The translations under genes were made by a program, and so were the position numbers. Positions 26,223 through 35,820 of a stretch of DNA of 64,000 nt are shown here, one piece after another. The notes under the pieces are model-generated. The model was given only the letters and a program-made list of their open reading frames with translations. It searched no databases and was not told the DNA's origin. The stretch lies in contig CABZOF010000001.1 of NCBI GenBank assembly GCA_902527215.1, forward strand, positions 499,498-563,497, given 5' to 3'. Within the stretch, counting starts at the first letter, position 1, and every line of letters begins with the position of its first letter. The stretch comes from an uncultured Pelagibacteraceae bacterium. Lineage in GTDB: Bacteria > Pseudomonadota > Alphaproteobacteria > Pelagibacterales > Pelagibacteraceae.

Positions 26223-26930
26223 ATGCTCAACTATTTAAAACCAAACAATCTACTTAAAATTATCAATAAAACACAAAAATATGTATTTATTATTTTTTTA
26301 GTAATTATAAGCATTGGCCTTGTTGAGGCATTAGTACTTTCACCTGAAGACTATAAACAAAGCGATTCAGTGAGAATTATGTATGTACATGTCCCAGCAG
26401 CTTGGATTTCTCTTGGAATTTTTTCTTTAATTGCTGTTTTGTCATTTGGTATTTTAGTTTTTAAAAATAAGAATCTTTCTTTAATAACAAAAAGCTTAGC
26501 ACCATCTGGCTTTGTCTTTAATGTTATTGCTTTGGTTACAGGATCTATCTGGGGTAAACCTACTTGGGGAACTTGGTGGGCATGGGATGCAAGAATAACA
26601 TCAATGTTATTACTTGCTTTTTTCTATTTAATGTTTCTTCTAAGTTGGAGGGTAACTGACAACGAAGAAAAAGCCGTAAAGATTAGTTCGTACATAGCAA
26701 TAATAGGTTTAATAAATGTACCAATAATCAAATTTTCTGTTGAATGGTGGTCAACATTGCACCAACCTTCTTCAGTAAATATTTTTACAGAAACTTCTAT
26801 TCATGCTTCGATGTTGTTACCTTTAGGTATAATGACTGCGGCATTTGCACTTTTTTCACTTTTGATATTTTTGATGAAATATAATACAGAACTGATAAAA
26901 ATAAAAAATAAAGGATTAGATAGATTATGA
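26223..26930 (+). CDS. ccmC: Haem exporter / handling protein CcmC
   Basis: This 235-residue inner-membrane protein has six spans and the WWD signature GKPTWGTWWAWDARITSMLLLAF, with flanking His ligands (YVHVPAAWIS, STLHQPSSV). It loads haem onto CcmE in system I cytochrome c maturation. It is the first gene of the ccmCDEFGH operon; ccmAB are not in this window. A TATAGA box ends about 10 bases before the ATG. Confidence 0.96.
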   Translation: MLNYLKPNNLLKIINKTQKYVFIIFLVIISIGLVEALVLSPEDYKQSDSVRIMYVHVPAAWISLGIFSLIAVLSFGILVFKNKNLSLITKSLAPSGFVFNVIALVTGSIWGKPTWGTWWAWDARITSMLLLAFFYLMFLLSWRVTDNEEKAVKISSYIAIIGLINVPIIKFSVEWWSTLHQPSSVNIFTETSIHASMLLPLGIMTAAFALFSLLIFLMKYNTELIKIKNKGLDRL

Positions 26931-27160
26931 TTAACGAAGTTTTATACATGAATGGATATGGTCTCTATGTATGGTCTTCTTTTGTATTTACTCTTTCTTG
27001 TTTCTGTATTTTATATTCAGTAATCAAACTTCAACTTGTTAAAGAGCAAAAGAAATTTAGGGCTCGTCTTGAAAATTTAGACACTGATAAAATTGAAATA
27101 GCAAAAAAACAAGAGACATATAAAGAATTACTAGCTACTTCATCTGCGTCTAAAATTTAA
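26927..27160 (+). CDS. ccmD: Cytochrome c maturation protein CcmD
   Basis: This is a 77-residue protein with one span ([21 protein letters not shown]) followed by a charged cytoplasmic tail ([14 protein letters not shown]). This is the CcmD layout. It helps release holo-CcmE from CcmC. It overlaps ccmC by 4 bases. Confidence 0.85.
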   Translation: MINEVLYMNGYGLYVWSSFVFTLSCFCILYSVIKLQLVKEQKKFRARLENLDTDKIEIAKKQETYKELLATSSASKI

Positions 27161-27171
27161 TTTTTATTTTC

Positions 27172-27594
27172 ATGTATGGTAAAAAAGTTAAACTAAGGGC
27201 CATCTTTATATTATCTATATTCTTTTCATCGGTCTTAATTGTATTTTTAATTTTTAAATCACTTGAGGAAAACGTTGTTTATTTTAAATCACCTACAGAA
27301 ATAAAAAATTTAACAGAGTTAACATCAAAAAAAATAAGAGTTGGGGGCATGGTTAAAGAAAAATCAATTAATGTCAATCAGTCAGAAGTTAACTTTGTCA
27401 TCACTGACTTCAAAAATGAACTAATTGTAAATTATAGTGGTTCAGTTCCAAATTTATTTGAAGAAGGAAAAGGAGTTGTAGCTGAAGGTTATTTAAAAGA
27501 TCGTAATTTTTTAACTGCGGTTAAAATATTAGCAAAACATGATGAAAATTATATGCCACCCGAGGTGAAAGAGGCATTAAAAGAGAGTAATTAA
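27172..27594 (+). CDS. ccmE: Haem chaperone CcmE
   Basis: This 140-residue periplasmic OB-fold haem chaperone has an N-terminal anchor. The haem-binding His lies in the conserved [19 protein letters not shown] near the C-terminus; [10 protein letters not shown] marks the OB barrel. Its stop overlaps the ccmF start by one base. Confidence 0.95.
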   Translation: MYGKKVKLRAIFILSIFFSSVLIVFLIFKSLEENVVYFKSPTEIKNLTELTSKKIRVGGMVKEKSINVNQSEVNFVITDFKNELIVNYSGSVPNLFEEGKGVVAEGYLKDRNFLTAVKILAKHDENYMPPEVKEALKESN

Positions 27595-29465
27595 TGTTAA
27601 ATCAAATTGGAAATTATTCACTTTATATTGCATTAATCTCGTCTATTTTGATAATCATTCAGTCTCCAATATTATTAAGCCGAAATAATATAAATGTTAG
27701 TGGAAGAATTTTTTCACTAATTTCTATTCAATCATTAATGATTATAATAAGTTTCATTGCTCTTATAATAGCTTTTATAGTCTCAGATTTTAGTAATGAG
27801 ACAGTCTATAATAACTCTCATACTTCTAAACCCTTGTTCTATAAAATTTCAGGAACATGGGGAAACCATGAGGGAAGTTTACTTCTTTGGTTATTAGTAT
27901 TATCAATTTTTTTATTAATTTTTACAATTACTTCGAAAAATCTTTCAAACAAATATAGAATTTTAACTTTATTTTTTCAGGAAATAATAATTTTAGGATT
28001 TTTGTTATTTATTCTTTTTACTTCAAATCCCTTTATGAGCTTATTTCCAATTCCAAACGAGGGAACCGGTTTAAATCCAATACTTCAAGACCCTGCATTA
28101 GCAATTCACCCACCAATATTATACTTAGGATATGTTGGAGCATCTATTATTTTTTCTTCTTCACTTGCAGCCTTAATATCCGGTTCTGTAAATAAAACTT
28201 GGGCTAAGCATATAAAGAATTGGGTACTAGTTTCATGGATTTTTTTATCTATTGGAATTTTATTAGGATCTATTTGGGCTTATTATGAGTTAGGATGGGG
28301 AGGTTTTTGGTTTTGGGATCCAGTTGAAAATGTATCCCTTATGCCATGGTTTTGTTTAACAGCTTTATTTCATACTGTTTTAACTTTAGAAAAAAGAGAA
28401 ATGTTTCAGTCTTGGGCAGTAATTTTATCAATTACAACTTTTTCATTAAGCATGAGTGGAACATTTCTCGTTAGATCTGGTATTTTAAATTCAATACATA
28501 CTTTTGCAAATGATCCATCAAGAGGAGTTTTTATTCTTTGTTTTTTATTTATATTAATTACGTTGTCTATTTTTATTTATTTTTTTTATCAAAACAAAAT
28601 CAAAAACAATTTCTCAAAAACTTATATTGTTAGTAAAGAAGCAGCAGTTCTTATCAATAACTTATTCATGATGTTTTTTTTATCAGTAGTCTTAATTGGT
28701 ACAGTTTATCCAATATTTCTAGAAGTATTAAATAATGATAAAATTTCAGTTGGTCCCCCTTTTTATCATAAATTAATTGTACCTTTTATGATCCCTTTTT
28801 TAATTTTTATGGCAATTGGACCAAATCTTAATTGGATAAAAGATAAAATAAATAAAATTAATCTACAGCAACTTTTATTTTTTATTTTATCAATAATTAT
28901 TTCTTTTATTTTTTTAAAAAGAGTTGGAATTTCCTATTTACTTTCACTCCCACTATTTATAGCAAGCTTTTTTCTTTTCTTTATTACTATTAAAGATTTT
29001 TCAGTAAAAAAAACAAATTTATCACAAAAAATTTCTCATTTTGGTTTTAGTTTGTTTATTTTAAGTGTTTTAATTAATGGTGTTCTTGCTAAAGAATATT
29101 CATCTAATATGAAAGTTGGCGATGAAAGAAAATTTTTAAATAAAACAATCAAATTTGAAAGTCTAAAAATTAATGAAAATAAAAATTATCAATCTTTAGA
29201 AGCAAACTTTAAAATTACAGATAAAAATAATTCGATTAATTTAAAACCAGAAGTTAGAGTTTATGATCAGCCACAGACAATAACCAGTGAAGCTGATATT
29301 AAATCAACACTATATTCAGACAATTTTTTAGTGTTTAATATATTAAAAAATGATGGATTTTATAATGTTAGATATCAAATAAAACCATTTATGATATGGA
29401 TTTGGATATCAATAATATTAATTTCCTTTGGAGGGATATTAAGCATTGTAAAAAAAAATGGTTAA
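27594..29465 (+). CDS. ccmF: Cytochrome c haem lyase subunit CcmF
   Basis: This large integral membrane protein (623 residues, about 14 spans) has the WWD domain YYELGWGGFWFWDPVENVSLMPWF and other conserved parts (GTWGNHEGSLLLWLLVLS, NPILQDPALAIHPPILYLGYVG). It attaches haem to apocytochrome c with CcmH. It overlaps ccmG by 8 bases. Confidence 0.97.
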   Translation: MLNQIGNYSLYIALISSILIIIQSPILLSRNNINVSGRIFSLISIQSLMIIISFIALIIAFIVSDFSNETVYNNSHTSKPLFYKISGTWGNHEGSLLLWLLVLSIFLLIFTITSKNLSNKYRILTLFFQEIIILGFLLFILFTSNPFMSLFPIPNEGTGLNPILQDPALAIHPPILYLGYVGASIIFSSSLAALISGSVNKTWAKHIKNWVLVSWIFLSIGILLGSIWAYYELGWGGFWFWDPVENVSLMPWFCLTALFHTVLTLEKREMFQSWAVILSITTFSLSMSGTFLVRSGILNSIHTFANDPSRGVFILCFLFILITLSIFIYFFYQNKIKNNFSKTYIVSKEAAVLINNLFMMFFLSVVLIGTVYPIFLEVLNNDKISVGPPFYHKLIVPFMIPFLIFMAIGPNLNWIKDKINKINLQQLLFFILSIIISFIFLKRVGISYLLSLPLFIASFFLFFITIKDFSVKKTNLSQKISHFGFSLFILSVLINGVLAKEYSSNMKVGDERKFLNKTIKFESLKINENKNYQSLEANFKITDKNNSINLKPEVRVYDQPQTITSEADIKSTLYSDNFLVFNILKNDGFYNVRYQIKPFMIWIWISIILISFGGILSIVKKNG

Positions 29466-29991
29466 AAATATTAAGCTAATCTCAGTAGTTTTTTTAGTTA
29501 TTTTAAGTTTTTTTATACTTCTTAAAGGCTTGAATAAAACAAATAATTATTCCCCTAATTTAAACTCAAGTAAGATTGATTTTAACTTTAAGGCAAAGTT
29601 TCTTTACTCTGATGAAGAAACAACATTATATGAATTAATAAATGATAAAGATTTTTCAATAATTAATATTTGGGCTTCATGGTGTCTACCTTGTAGGGAT
29701 GAGCATTCTTTTCTATTAAACCTCAAATCATTGGATAAATTAAATATAATAGGAATTAATTATAAAGATAATGAGATTAATGCAAAAAAATTTATTAAAG
29801 AACTGGGTAACCCTTATTCTAAAATTGTAGTTGACCCTTCTGGAGTTAATTCAATTGAGCTTGGAGCATATGGTGTACCCGAAACAATTCTTATAAATAA
29901 CAATTCTAAAACTATTTTAAAAAAATATATAGGTCCACTAGATGATGAGAAATTTGCTGAACTTAAATTGATAATTAAAAATGAAAATTAA
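29458..29991 (+). CDS. ccmG: Thiol:disulfide oxidoreductase CcmG/DsbE
   Basis: This 177-residue thioredoxin-fold protein has an N-terminal membrane anchor (ISVVFLVILSFFILLKGL), the active site IWASWCLPCRDEHSF and the cis-Pro region AYGVPETILI. It reduces apocytochrome c cysteines before haem ligation. It overlaps ccmH by 11 bases. Confidence 0.95.
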   Translation: MVKNIKLISVVFLVILSFFILLKGLNKTNNYSPNLNSSKIDFNFKAKFLYSDEETTLYELINDKDFSIINIWASWCLPCRDEHSFLLNLKSLDKLNIIGINYKDNEINAKKFIKELGNPYSKIVVDPSGVNSIELGAYGVPETILINNNSKTILKKYIGPLDDEKFAELKLIIKNEN

Positions 29992-30343
29992 AATTTTGAT
30001 ATTTATAATAATTTGGTTAGTTAGCTTCTTTAATTTTTCTTATGCAGATAATTCTGAAAAGGTCGATCAAATTTCCAAAAATTTGAGATGTCTAATTTGT
30101 CAAGGACAATCAGTTTACGATTCCCAATCTGATTTTGCTTTAAGTATGAAAATTTTAATTCAAAACAAAATCGATGAAGGTCAAAATGATGAACAGATCT
30201 ATGACTTTCTTAAGAGCAAATATGGAGAGTGGATAGTGTATGATCCAGAAATTAACAAAAATACAGTTTTGCTTTGGGTATTACCTTTGATTTTATTTGT
30301 TTTTGGCAGTATTCTAATTCTTAGAAAAGTATCTATAAAGTAG
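29981..30343 (+). CDS. ccmH: Cytochrome c maturation protein CcmH
   Basis: This 120-residue protein has a signal peptide, the redox motif LRCLICQGQSVYDS and a C-terminal span (LLWVLPLILFVFGSILIL). It is the short CcmH form without the CcmI TPR part, and no separate ccmI is visible downstream. It acts in the periplasm with CcmF and CcmG. Confidence 0.94.
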   Translation: MKIKILIFIIIWLVSFFNFSYADNSEKVDQISKNLRCLICQGQSVYDSQSDFALSMKILIQNKIDEGQNDEQIYDFLKSKYGEWIVYDPEINKNTVLLWVLPLILFVFGSILILRKVSIK

Positions 30344-30356
30344 ATACAAATTTTTT

Positions 30357-30857
30357 ATGCAAACCATTTTAAAATTATTGTTAATTTATTTTTTGCTGGG
30401 TTTTAATTTAACAAACGCTGATGGACATAGTTCTAATGAAAATTGGAGTTTTTATACTGGAACGTTTGATTTTAGTGATGAGGGAAAAAAGTCTACTTTA
30501 TTTGGTATACAGCATATTAATACTGGAAAAGATAAAGAGAGTTTTTTAGGTATCCTTCAACCAGTAACAGGTCTAATGGTGACGGCAGATAACGCTGCAT
30601 ATATTTATACAGGTTTTCAAATTTACAATGAGGGTCCTTTGAAGTTTACTCCAAGTTTTACTCCTGGTCTATATTCTGAAGGTGATGGTAAGGACTTAGG
30701 TCATGTTATAGAATTTAAAACAGAAATACAAATTTCTTATGAATTTTCATCAAATAGTGAAATAGCAGTGTCCTATAATCATATATCTAATGCGAGCCTT
30801 GGAGATAAAAATCCTGGGGCAAATAGTTATATGTTTAATTATATAAAAAAATTTTAA
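30357..30857 (+). CDS. PagL-like acyloxyacyl hydrolase / outer membrane barrel
   Basis: This 166-residue exported protein has a signal peptide (LLLIYFLLGFNLTNA) and a beta-barrel pattern resembling lipid A 3-O-deacylases: the C-terminal YNHISNASLGDKNPGANSYMFNYIKKF carries the His-x-Ser pair. The acidic third residue known from Pseudomonas PagL aligns with an Asn here, so catalysis is uncertain. It follows ccmH by 13 bases but is functionally separate. The barrel ends in the expected aromatic residue. Confidence 0.7.
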   Translation: MQTILKLLLIYFLLGFNLTNADGHSSNENWSFYTGTFDFSDEGKKSTLFGIQHINTGKDKESFLGILQPVTGLMVTADNAAYIYTGFQIYNEGPLKFTPSFTPGLYSEGDGKDLGHVIEFKTEIQISYEFSSNSEIAVSYNHISNASLGDKNPGANSYMFNYIKKF

Positions 30858-30866
30858 TTTAATAAT

Positions 30867-32021
30867 ATGAATTTAAAAAATTGTCACAATTACGGTGATT
30901 TTAGAAAATTGGCTAAAAAAAAATTACCTTCTCCAATTTTTCATTACATAGATGGTGCGGCAGATGATGAGATAACGTATGCTAGAAATACTAGCGCTTT
31001 TGACGATGTTGATTTAGTTCCAAATGTTTTAAGGGGAGTTGAAAATGTTGATCTCTCAACAACAATTTTTGGAAAAAAATTGGATTTACCATTTTATTTA
31101 TCACCTACAGCATTACAAAGACTTTTTCATTATGATGGAGAAAGAGCAGTTGGAAAAGCAGCTAAAAAATTTAATACTATGTTTGGTGTTTCAGCTTTGG
31201 CTACTGTTAGTGTAGAAGAAATTTCTTCTATGATTGACACACCTAAGATGTTCCAATTTTATTTTCATAAAGATAGAGGCCTTAACGACTCTTGTTTGGA
31301 GCGTGCGAAAGCAGCAAAATTTGATGTAATGGCTTTAACAGTAGATACTATTACGGGTGGAAACCGAGAGAGAGATTTAAGAACTGGTTTTACATCTCCA
31401 CCAAAACTAACTTTATCAAGTTTATTTAGTTTTGCTACTAAGCCAATGTGGGGAATAAACTATCTTACAAAAGGTAAATTTGAATTACCTCATCTTCAAG
31501 ATTTTGTTAAAGAAGGAACAAGCACTAACTCTTCGATTGGAAAGTATTTTTCTACCATGTTAGATCAATCTATGAATTGGAAAGATGCTGAAAATCTTTG
31601 TTCCAAATGGGGAGGTCATTTTGCACTTAAAGGCATTATGAGTGTTGAGGATGCTAAAAGAGCAGTAGATATTGGATGTACAGGTATAATGGTTTCTAAT
31701 CATGGAGGAAGACAACTCGACGGTTCTAGATCTCCATTTGATCAATTAGCAGAAATTGTTGATGCAGTTGGAGACAAACTTGATGTCATATGTGAAGGAG
31801 GAATACATAGAGGAACTCATATGCTTAAAGCATTATCTATGGGTGCCAAAGCTTGCTCAGGTGGTAGACTTTATCTTTATGCCTTAGCAGCAGCAGGTCA
31901 AGCAGGTGTAGAGAGAGCACTAAATCAATATAAAACTGAATTGCAACGTGATATGAAATTAATGGGTTGTACAAAAATTAGTGATCTAAATAGAGGTAAT
32001 TTAAGATTTAGAGGACAATGA
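30867..32021 (+). CDS. FMN-dependent alpha-hydroxy-acid oxidase/dehydrogenase, copy 1
   Basis: This 384-residue FMN TIM-barrel enzyme of the lactate/glycolate oxidase family has the N-terminal FxxLAKKKLPSPIFHYIDGAADDE, PFYLSPTALQRL, and the catalytic His/Arg stretch MVSNHGGRQLDGSRSPFDQL, with ICEGGIHRGTHMLKAL binding the FMN phosphate. It would oxidise an L-2-hydroxy acid to a 2-oxo acid. It shares most of its sequence with the next gene, which overlaps it by 4 bases. The specific substrate (lactate, glycolate or other) is not clear. Confidence 0.9.
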   Translation: MNLKNCHNYGDFRKLAKKKLPSPIFHYIDGAADDEITYARNTSAFDDVDLVPNVLRGVENVDLSTTIFGKKLDLPFYLSPTALQRLFHYDGERAVGKAAKKFNTMFGVSALATVSVEEISSMIDTPKMFQFYFHKDRGLNDSCLERAKAAKFDVMALTVDTITGGNRERDLRTGFTSPPKLTLSSLFSFATKPMWGINYLTKGKFELPHLQDFVKEGTSTNSSIGKYFSTMLDQSMNWKDAENLCSKWGGHFALKGIMSVEDAKRAVDIGCTGIMVSNHGGRQLDGSRSPFDQLAEIVDAVGDKLDVICEGGIHRGTHMLKALSMGAKACSGGRLYLYALAAAGQAGVERALNQYKTELQRDMKLMGCTKISDLNRGNLRFRGQ

Positions 32022-33169
32022 GTTTAAAAAATTGCTATAACTTTGATGACTTTAGAAAGTTAGCAAAGAAAAAACTTCCAGCACCTATATTCCATTATAT
32101 AGATGGAGGAGCTGATGATGAAGTTACAATGAATAGAAACACTGATTCATTTAATGACTGTGATTTAATTCCAAATATCCTAAATAGTGTTGGTGAACCT
32201 GATTTAAAAACAGAGGTTTTTGGAACAAAGATGGATATGCCAATTTTTCTGTCTCCTACAGCTATGCAAAGTTTATATCACCCGGATGGAGATAAAGCAT
32301 CTGCTAGAGCTGCTGAAAAATTCGGAACGATTTATAGTATGTCTACCATGGCATCTTTTTCGATTGAAGAAATTTCAAATCTTTCAAGTGGGCCAAAAAT
32401 TTTCCAATTGTATATTCATAAGGATCAATCGATAACTAATGACTTAATTGATAGATGTAAGAGAGCAAACTTTAACGGAATGTGTATTACAGTTGATACA
32501 ATTGTTGCTGGAAATAGAGAAAGAGATCATAGAACAGGTTTTACCACACCACCTAAATTCACCTTAGATAGTCTGATGAGTTTTGCGATGAGACCTCAGT
32601 GGGTGTTTAATTATTTTACGAATAAGAAATTTGAGTTAGCTAATCTCAAGGACAAAGTTGAGAAAGGTACTAATATTGCTCAATCTGTTATGGGATATAT
32701 AAATGAACAATACGATCCTGCTATGAATTGGGAAGATGCAGAGTATTGTATAAAGAAATGGGACGGCCCAATTGCACTTAAAGGAGTTATGTCAGTTGAT
32801 GATGCTAAGAGAGCTATAGATATTGGATGTACTGCTGTAATGATATCAAATCATGGAGGAAGGCAGCTTGATGGGTCTAGATCTCCATTTGATCAAGTAA
32901 AAGCTATCAGAGATGCTGTTGGAGATAAATTAGAGGTAATTTTAGATGGTGGAGTTCGAAGGGGAACACATGTTCTTAAAGCGTTAGCCGCGGGTGCGAC
33001 AGCTTGTAGTTTTGGAAAAGCATTTTTGTTTAGTTTAGGAGCTGGCGGACAGCAAGGTGTCGAGAGATTATTACAAAATATGTATGATGAAATAAGAAGA
33101 AATATGATTTTGATGGGATGTAAAAGTATAAATGATCTAGACGAATCAAAAATTATATATCGAAGATAA
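32018..33169 (+). CDS. FMN-dependent alpha-hydroxy-acid oxidase/dehydrogenase, copy 2
   Basis: This 383-residue tandem paralogue of the preceding gene shares the start LKNCYNFDDFRKLAKKKLPAPIFHYIDGGADDE, the HGGRQLDGSRSPFDQV catalytic segment and LDGGVRRGTHVLKAL. Differences in the substrate-facing loops (LSPTAMQSLYHPDG, MSTMASFSIEEIS) suggest a different substrate rather than a recent redundant copy. It is translationally coupled to copy 1. Confidence 0.9.
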   Translation: MSLKNCYNFDDFRKLAKKKLPAPIFHYIDGGADDEVTMNRNTDSFNDCDLIPNILNSVGEPDLKTEVFGTKMDMPIFLSPTAMQSLYHPDGDKASARAAEKFGTIYSMSTMASFSIEEISNLSSGPKIFQLYIHKDQSITNDLIDRCKRANFNGMCITVDTIVAGNRERDHRTGFTTPPKFTLDSLMSFAMRPQWVFNYFTNKKFELANLKDKVEKGTNIAQSVMGYINEQYDPAMNWEDAEYCIKKWDGPIALKGVMSVDDAKRAIDIGCTAVMISNHGGRQLDGSRSPFDQVKAIRDAVGDKLEVILDGGVRRGTHVLKALAAGATACSFGKAFLFSLGAGGQQGVERLLQNMYDEIRRNMILMGCKSINDLDESKIIYRR

Positions 33170-33232
33170 AAAATTTTAATTAATAGACATAGTTAATCTT
33201 TTCAGTTAGTTTCCACGTTCAAAAATAATTTT

Positions 33233-34399
33233 ATGAGACTTGCTAAAAATTTAGAAAATTTAGGTACCGAATCCGCTTTTAGTGTATTGGCTGAAGCCAA
33301 AGCATTAGAGGCTAAAGGTCACCCAATGATACACTTAGGTTTGGGACAACCAGATTTTAAAACTCCTAAACATGTTGTTGAAGCCGCAAAAAAAGCTTTG
33401 GATGATGGTCATCATGGATATGTTATGTCAAATGGAATTCCAGAATGTAGACAAGCTGTAACTAGATGGATTAAAAAACGTTACAATGCTGACATAGATT
33501 TTGAGAGAATATTAATTATGCCAGGTGGAAAGCCTACAATGAGTTATGCAATTCAGTGTTATGGTGAACCTGGAGCAGAGATAATTCATCCAACACCTGC
33601 TTTCCCAATTTATGAGTCAATGATTAACTATACTGGTTCTACCCCAGTGCCATATGATTTAACTGAGGATAAAGATCTTAAATTTGATCCAGATAAAATA
33701 TTGTCACTTATAACTGATAAAACTAGATTATTAATTTTAATTAATCCAAATAACCCAACAGGAAGTTTTGTTGAAAAACCAGTCATAGATTATTTTGCCA
33801 AAGAATTAGAAAAACATCCACATGTTACAATCTTAAGTGATGAAATCTATAGTAGACAAATATTTGACTACAAAGAAATGCCATCGTTTTTTCATTATGA
33901 AAATTTAAGAGATAGATTAATTGTTTTAGAAGGTTGGAGTAAAGCATATTCAATGACTGGATGGAGATTAGGTTGGAGTTTTTGGCCAAACGAATTAGTT
34001 GAGCATGTGAATAAATTATTAATCAACAGTGTATCTTGTGTAAATGCTGCAGCACAATTTGCTGGTATAGCTGCTTTAGATGGTCCAGATGATTCAATTA
34101 AAGATATGTTAGATAAGTTTACTTTAAGGAGAAATTTAATTCATCAAGGTTTAAATGATTTACCAGGAATTGAATGTAGCCTCCCAGGTGGAGCTTTTTA
34201 CGCATTTCCAAATGTAAAAGGCACTGGAATGACAGGTGCGGAATTTTGTAAAAAAGCAATGCATGAGGCAGGGGTTGCAATAGTTCCAGGAACTGCTTTT
34301 GGTAAAACTTGCCAAGATTATGTGAGATTTAGTTTTGCCGCATCCAGAGATAACATACAACAGGCCTTAGAAAACATAGGCAAGATGCTTTCGAAATAG
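33233..34399 (+). CDS. Class I/II PLP aminotransferase
   Basis: This 388-residue aspartate-aminotransferase-fold enzyme has GLGQPDFKTPKHVVEAAKKAL, MPGGKPTMSYAIQCYGEPG, NPNNPTGSFVEKPVI, LSDEIYSRQIF and the PLP lysine in LEGWSKAYSMTGWRLGW. C-terminal VRFSFAASRDNIQQAL carries the carboxylate-binding Arg. The amino donor and acceptor are unknown; the neighbours suggest handling of a 2-oxo acid such as glyoxylate or pyruvate. That is inference. Confidence 0.88.
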   Translation: MRLAKNLENLGTESAFSVLAEAKALEAKGHPMIHLGLGQPDFKTPKHVVEAAKKALDDGHHGYVMSNGIPECRQAVTRWIKKRYNADIDFERILIMPGGKPTMSYAIQCYGEPGAEIIHPTPAFPIYESMINYTGSTPVPYDLTEDKDLKFDPDKILSLITDKTRLLILINPNNPTGSFVEKPVIDYFAKELEKHPHVTILSDEIYSRQIFDYKEMPSFFHYENLRDRLIVLEGWSKAYSMTGWRLGWSFWPNELVEHVNKLLINSVSCVNAAAQFAGIAALDGPDDSIKDMLDKFTLRRNLIHQGLNDLPGIECSLPGGAFYAFPNVKGTGMTGAEFCKKAMHEAGVAIVPGTAFGKTCQDYVRFSFAASRDNIQQALENIGKMLSK

Positions 34400-34400
34400 G

Positions 34401-34428
34401 CTGTATTTTTTAAAGAATTTTCTATAAT
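34401..34428 (+). promoter_or_regulatory. Possible promoter with very short leader before glcD-like gene
   Basis: CTGTAT, a 16-base spacer and a perfect TATAAT at 34423. The start codon at 34437 is only 8 bases after the -10 box and no ribosome site is visible, so the message may be nearly leaderless. The -35 match is weak. Confidence 0.4.
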
Positions 34429-34436
34429 ATTTAATT

Positions 34437-35810
34437 ATGAACGAAATAGCCCAAATAGAATTAAAAAAAATCTTTAATGGTAGATTTTCGACATCAGAGT
34501 CTACTCGCGCAAACTATGCTAGAGGTGAAGATACGTATGATCCAATCCTTTCAAAAGCTGTCGTATTTCCAGAGACAAATGAAGAAGTTTCTCAATTATT
34601 AAAGTTATGTAATGAGCATAAAATTCCAGTTGTTCCATTTGGTACAGGTACTTCTTTGGAAGGTCACGTTGTAGGAAATCAAAACGGTATTACTATTTCT
34701 CTTGAAAAAATGAACAAAGTTTTAAGCGTAAATGCTGAAGACTTTGATTGTAGAGTTCAAGCAAATGTTACAAGAAAACAATTAAATGAATATTTAAGAG
34801 AGGATGGAGTATTTTTTCCAATTGATCCAGGTGCCGATGCTGCTCTTGGTGGAATGGCAGCAACCTCAGCTTCAGGTACAATGGCTGTGAAATATGGAAC
34901 TATGAGAACTGTAATTTCAGGTCTCACAGTTGTCCTTCCCAATGGAGATATTATTAAAACAGGAGCTAGAACAAAAAAAACATCAGCAGGATACAATTTA
35001 ACAAATTTATTCATAGGATCAGAAGGGACTTTAGGTATCATTACAGAAGTTCAATTAAGATTGTCCCCTATACCTGAGAGTATTATGAGTGCAGTTTGTT
35101 ATTTTCCAGATTTAGACTCAGCAGTTAAAGCGTCTCAAGAAGTTATTCAGTATGGAGTTCCCATAGCAAGAATTGAAATGCTTAATAAAGATCAGATGGA
35201 AATTAGTATTAAATATTCAAAATTAGAAAACATAAAAGCATCACCGACACTATTTTTTGAATTCCATGGAAGTGAGGCATCAAACAATGAGAATATTGGT
35301 ATTGTGGAGGAAATTTCAAAAAGCAATGGTGGAAGTGATTTTCAATGGGCATCTTCTCCCGAAGAACAAAAAAAATTATGGAAAGCAAGACATGATGTGT
35401 ATTATTCAGTCAAAGCTTTAGGAAACGACATGAAAGTTTATTCAACCGATGTTTGTGTTCCAATTTCAAGACTAGTCGAGTGTATATCTTGGGCAGAAAA
35501 AGAAGTACAAAAGCTAGGTTTAACTGCTCCAATGGTAGGCCACGTTGGTGATGGAAATTTTCACTCTATTGTTCTTTATGACCCAGAAGATCATGAAAAA
35601 CAAAAAAAAATCCGACAATACAGTGATGATTTAATAAACAAAGCACTCGAACTTGAAGGAACCATTACTGGAGAACATGGTATTGGTCTACAAAAGAAAC
35701 ATTACTTACTTAGAGAACATCCAGACAATGTACCTGTTATGAAATCTATTAAAAGATCTTTAGACGTAAATAACATAATGAACCCTGGTAAAATTTTCGA
35801 TTTAAATTAA
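34437..35810 (+). CDS. FAD-linked oxidase, GlcD / D-lactate dehydrogenase type
   Basis: This 457-residue vanillyl-alcohol-oxidase-fold flavoenzyme has FAD segments VPFGTGTSLEGHVVGNQNGITISLEKMNKVL and DPGADAALGGMAATSASGTMAVKYGTMR, and the C-terminal MVGHVGDGNFHSIVLYD plus GTITGEHGIGLQKK. It would oxidise a D-2-hydroxy acid such as glycolate or D-lactate. GlcE and GlcF partners are not adjacent, which favours the single-subunit D-lactate-dehydrogenase type. Confidence 0.88.
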   Translation: MNEIAQIELKKIFNGRFSTSESTRANYARGEDTYDPILSKAVVFPETNEEVSQLLKLCNEHKIPVVPFGTGTSLEGHVVGNQNGITISLEKMNKVLSVNAEDFDCRVQANVTRKQLNEYLREDGVFFPIDPGADAALGGMAATSASGTMAVKYGTMRTVISGLTVVLPNGDIIKTGARTKKTSAGYNLTNLFIGSEGTLGIITEVQLRLSPIPESIMSAVCYFPDLDSAVKASQEVIQYGVPIARIEMLNKDQMEISIKYSKLENIKASPTLFFEFHGSEASNNENIGIVEEISKSNGGSDFQWASSPEEQKKLWKARHDVYYSVKALGNDMKVYSTDVCVPISRLVECISWAEKEVQKLGLTAPMVGHVGDGNFHSIVLYDPEDHEKQKKIRQYSDDLINKALELEGTITGEHGIGLQKKHYLLREHPDNVPVMKSIKRSLDVNNIMNPGKIFDLN

Positions 35811-35820
35811 TCCTACATCA

